Positions 63,301 through 64,000 of a stretch of 64,000 nucleotides of DNA are shown piece after piece. Position numbers and translations under genes: made by a program. Under the pieces are notes generated by a model. It was not told where the DNA came from. It made no database searches and saw nothing but the letters and a program-made list of their open reading frames with translations. Position 1 is the stretch's first letter. Every line of letters starts with the position of its first letter. Location: assembly GCF_041296385.1 (NCBI RefSeq), contig NC_091015.1:57602345-57666344 (forward strand). Reading direction: 5' to 3'. The stretch comes from Aphelocoma coerulescens (lineage: Eukaryota > Chordata > Aves > Passeriformes > Corvidae).

Positions 63301-64000
63301 ATAATTACTGAAGAATGAAATACTGATGATGCCAGACGTGCAATTTACAGAGTACTGCGAGATGTGAATACAGAAATAACATTTTCTTCCATGTGCTTAC
63401 AAAACTGGGCACTTCACAGTGTCACCTGTTATGGAGTGCAGAAATTAGCAACAGCAACATACCCAAATGGTTTGAAAAATGAGCATACTGGTTTTGAGAA
63501 TACCTGCCTGAACACACCTTAAGAATCCACCTATGACGTCCTACATCATAGCCATGGTGTGACAGACACCAGCTCAACCCTGGCCCCACCCAATGGCAAC
63601 ACGTTGAAAAACTTTGCACTGAGCAGCTCTGAACACAAAAACAGTGCAGAAGCAGCATAATGAAGAAGAGCAACAATGGCATGAGTGAAACAAAAATATT
63701 CCTGTTTACAGTGATACCACATTTTGGCTTGAACAGAAATGAATATAATTCAAATGGCAGAGGTTTGTACAAAATCTTCATGGATGACACTGATTGTACT
63801 AGGCTTCTGCCAGAAATAGGTCATTTAGGTTCTCACATAAGCCAGCACTTAGGCAAATAAAAAAAAAAAGGTAAATAAACACACAAAATATTTTCAGCCT
63901 TCTCTCCAAATGATTTATTACTGCCAGAGCTCTAATCTAATTTTAGGTGAGCTCATCTTTTTTTCTGCCCTGGAGCCATTTTAACTCAATATTGCTCTCC
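60347..64000. other. ARPP21 intron segment to the window edge
   Basis: AT-rich. The open frames at 62139-62453 (104 codons, plus) and 63422-63790 (122 codons, minus) have no family signature and are within chance length. Nothing else is recognised. Confidence 0.45.

Larger units (their letters stand above)
31973..64000 (-). other. ARPP21: ARPP21 intron, runs off the right edge
   Basis: No further ARPP21 exon (Q-rich tail, SUZ or R3H) was found by eye between 31973 and the window end, so this is probably a single intron of more than 32 kb. In mammals an ARPP21 intron carries the miR-128-2 hairpin. I looked for its mature sequence on both strands by its diagnostic CCGGTTCACTGTGA / TCACAGTGAACCGG core and found none. 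The intron holds the LTR, CR1 and simple-repeat features listed separately. Short divergent exons could have been missed. Confidence 0.75.

Noticed and set aside
63422..63790. 122-codon minus-strand frame with a hydrophobic stretch, near CCAAT and TGACGTC-like words
   Set aside because: No family, no splice support, and the promoter-like words are isolated. Treated as chance.

Overview
This window is vertebrate nuclear DNA, and almost certainly from a bird. It is AT-rich, has no operons or dense coding, and carries several CR1 LINE 3' ends of the avian type and solo LTRs of avian endogenous retroviruses. The retroviral LTRs that start TGTNCTGGTTT suggest a songbird or a close relative, but that is inference.

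One protein gene can be named with confidence: ARPP21 (cAMP-regulated phosphoprotein 21, the R3H/SUZ-domain RNA-binding protein related to R3HDM1/2), on the minus strand. Its last two coding exons lie at 31821-31972 and 30407-30664. A 3' UTR follows, with three possible poly(A) signals between 30240 and 29878. Everything from 31973 to the right edge (64000) looks like one ARPP21 intron of more than 32 kb. I found no further ARPP21 exon there, and I did not find the miR-128-2 hairpin that this gene hosts in other vertebrates.

Positions 1-29877 lie downstream of ARPP21 and are mostly non-coding. They hold four CR1 fragments (2776-3119, 6760-7045, 10406-10530, 24972-25276), a solo LTR with a second, unrelated LTR nested inside it (3160-4297), a third LTR type with a clear Pol II promoter (about 4442-5409), and a second copy of the first LTR family (16141-16606). 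A possible unannotated plus-strand gene at 11996-14650 is the most interesting lead: four short exons with good splice sites and matching reading phases, the first encoding a signal-peptide-like leader. I recognise no family for it and rate it as a hypothesis.

The ARPP21 intron holds a solo LTR with a perfect 5-bp target-site duplication (37269-37848), two short CR1 ends, simple repeats, three weakly supported exon candidates and some AT-rich blocks with homeodomain-like motifs. No tRNA, rRNA, CRISPR array or bacterial-type system was seen. Most open frames in the window are of the length expected by chance.
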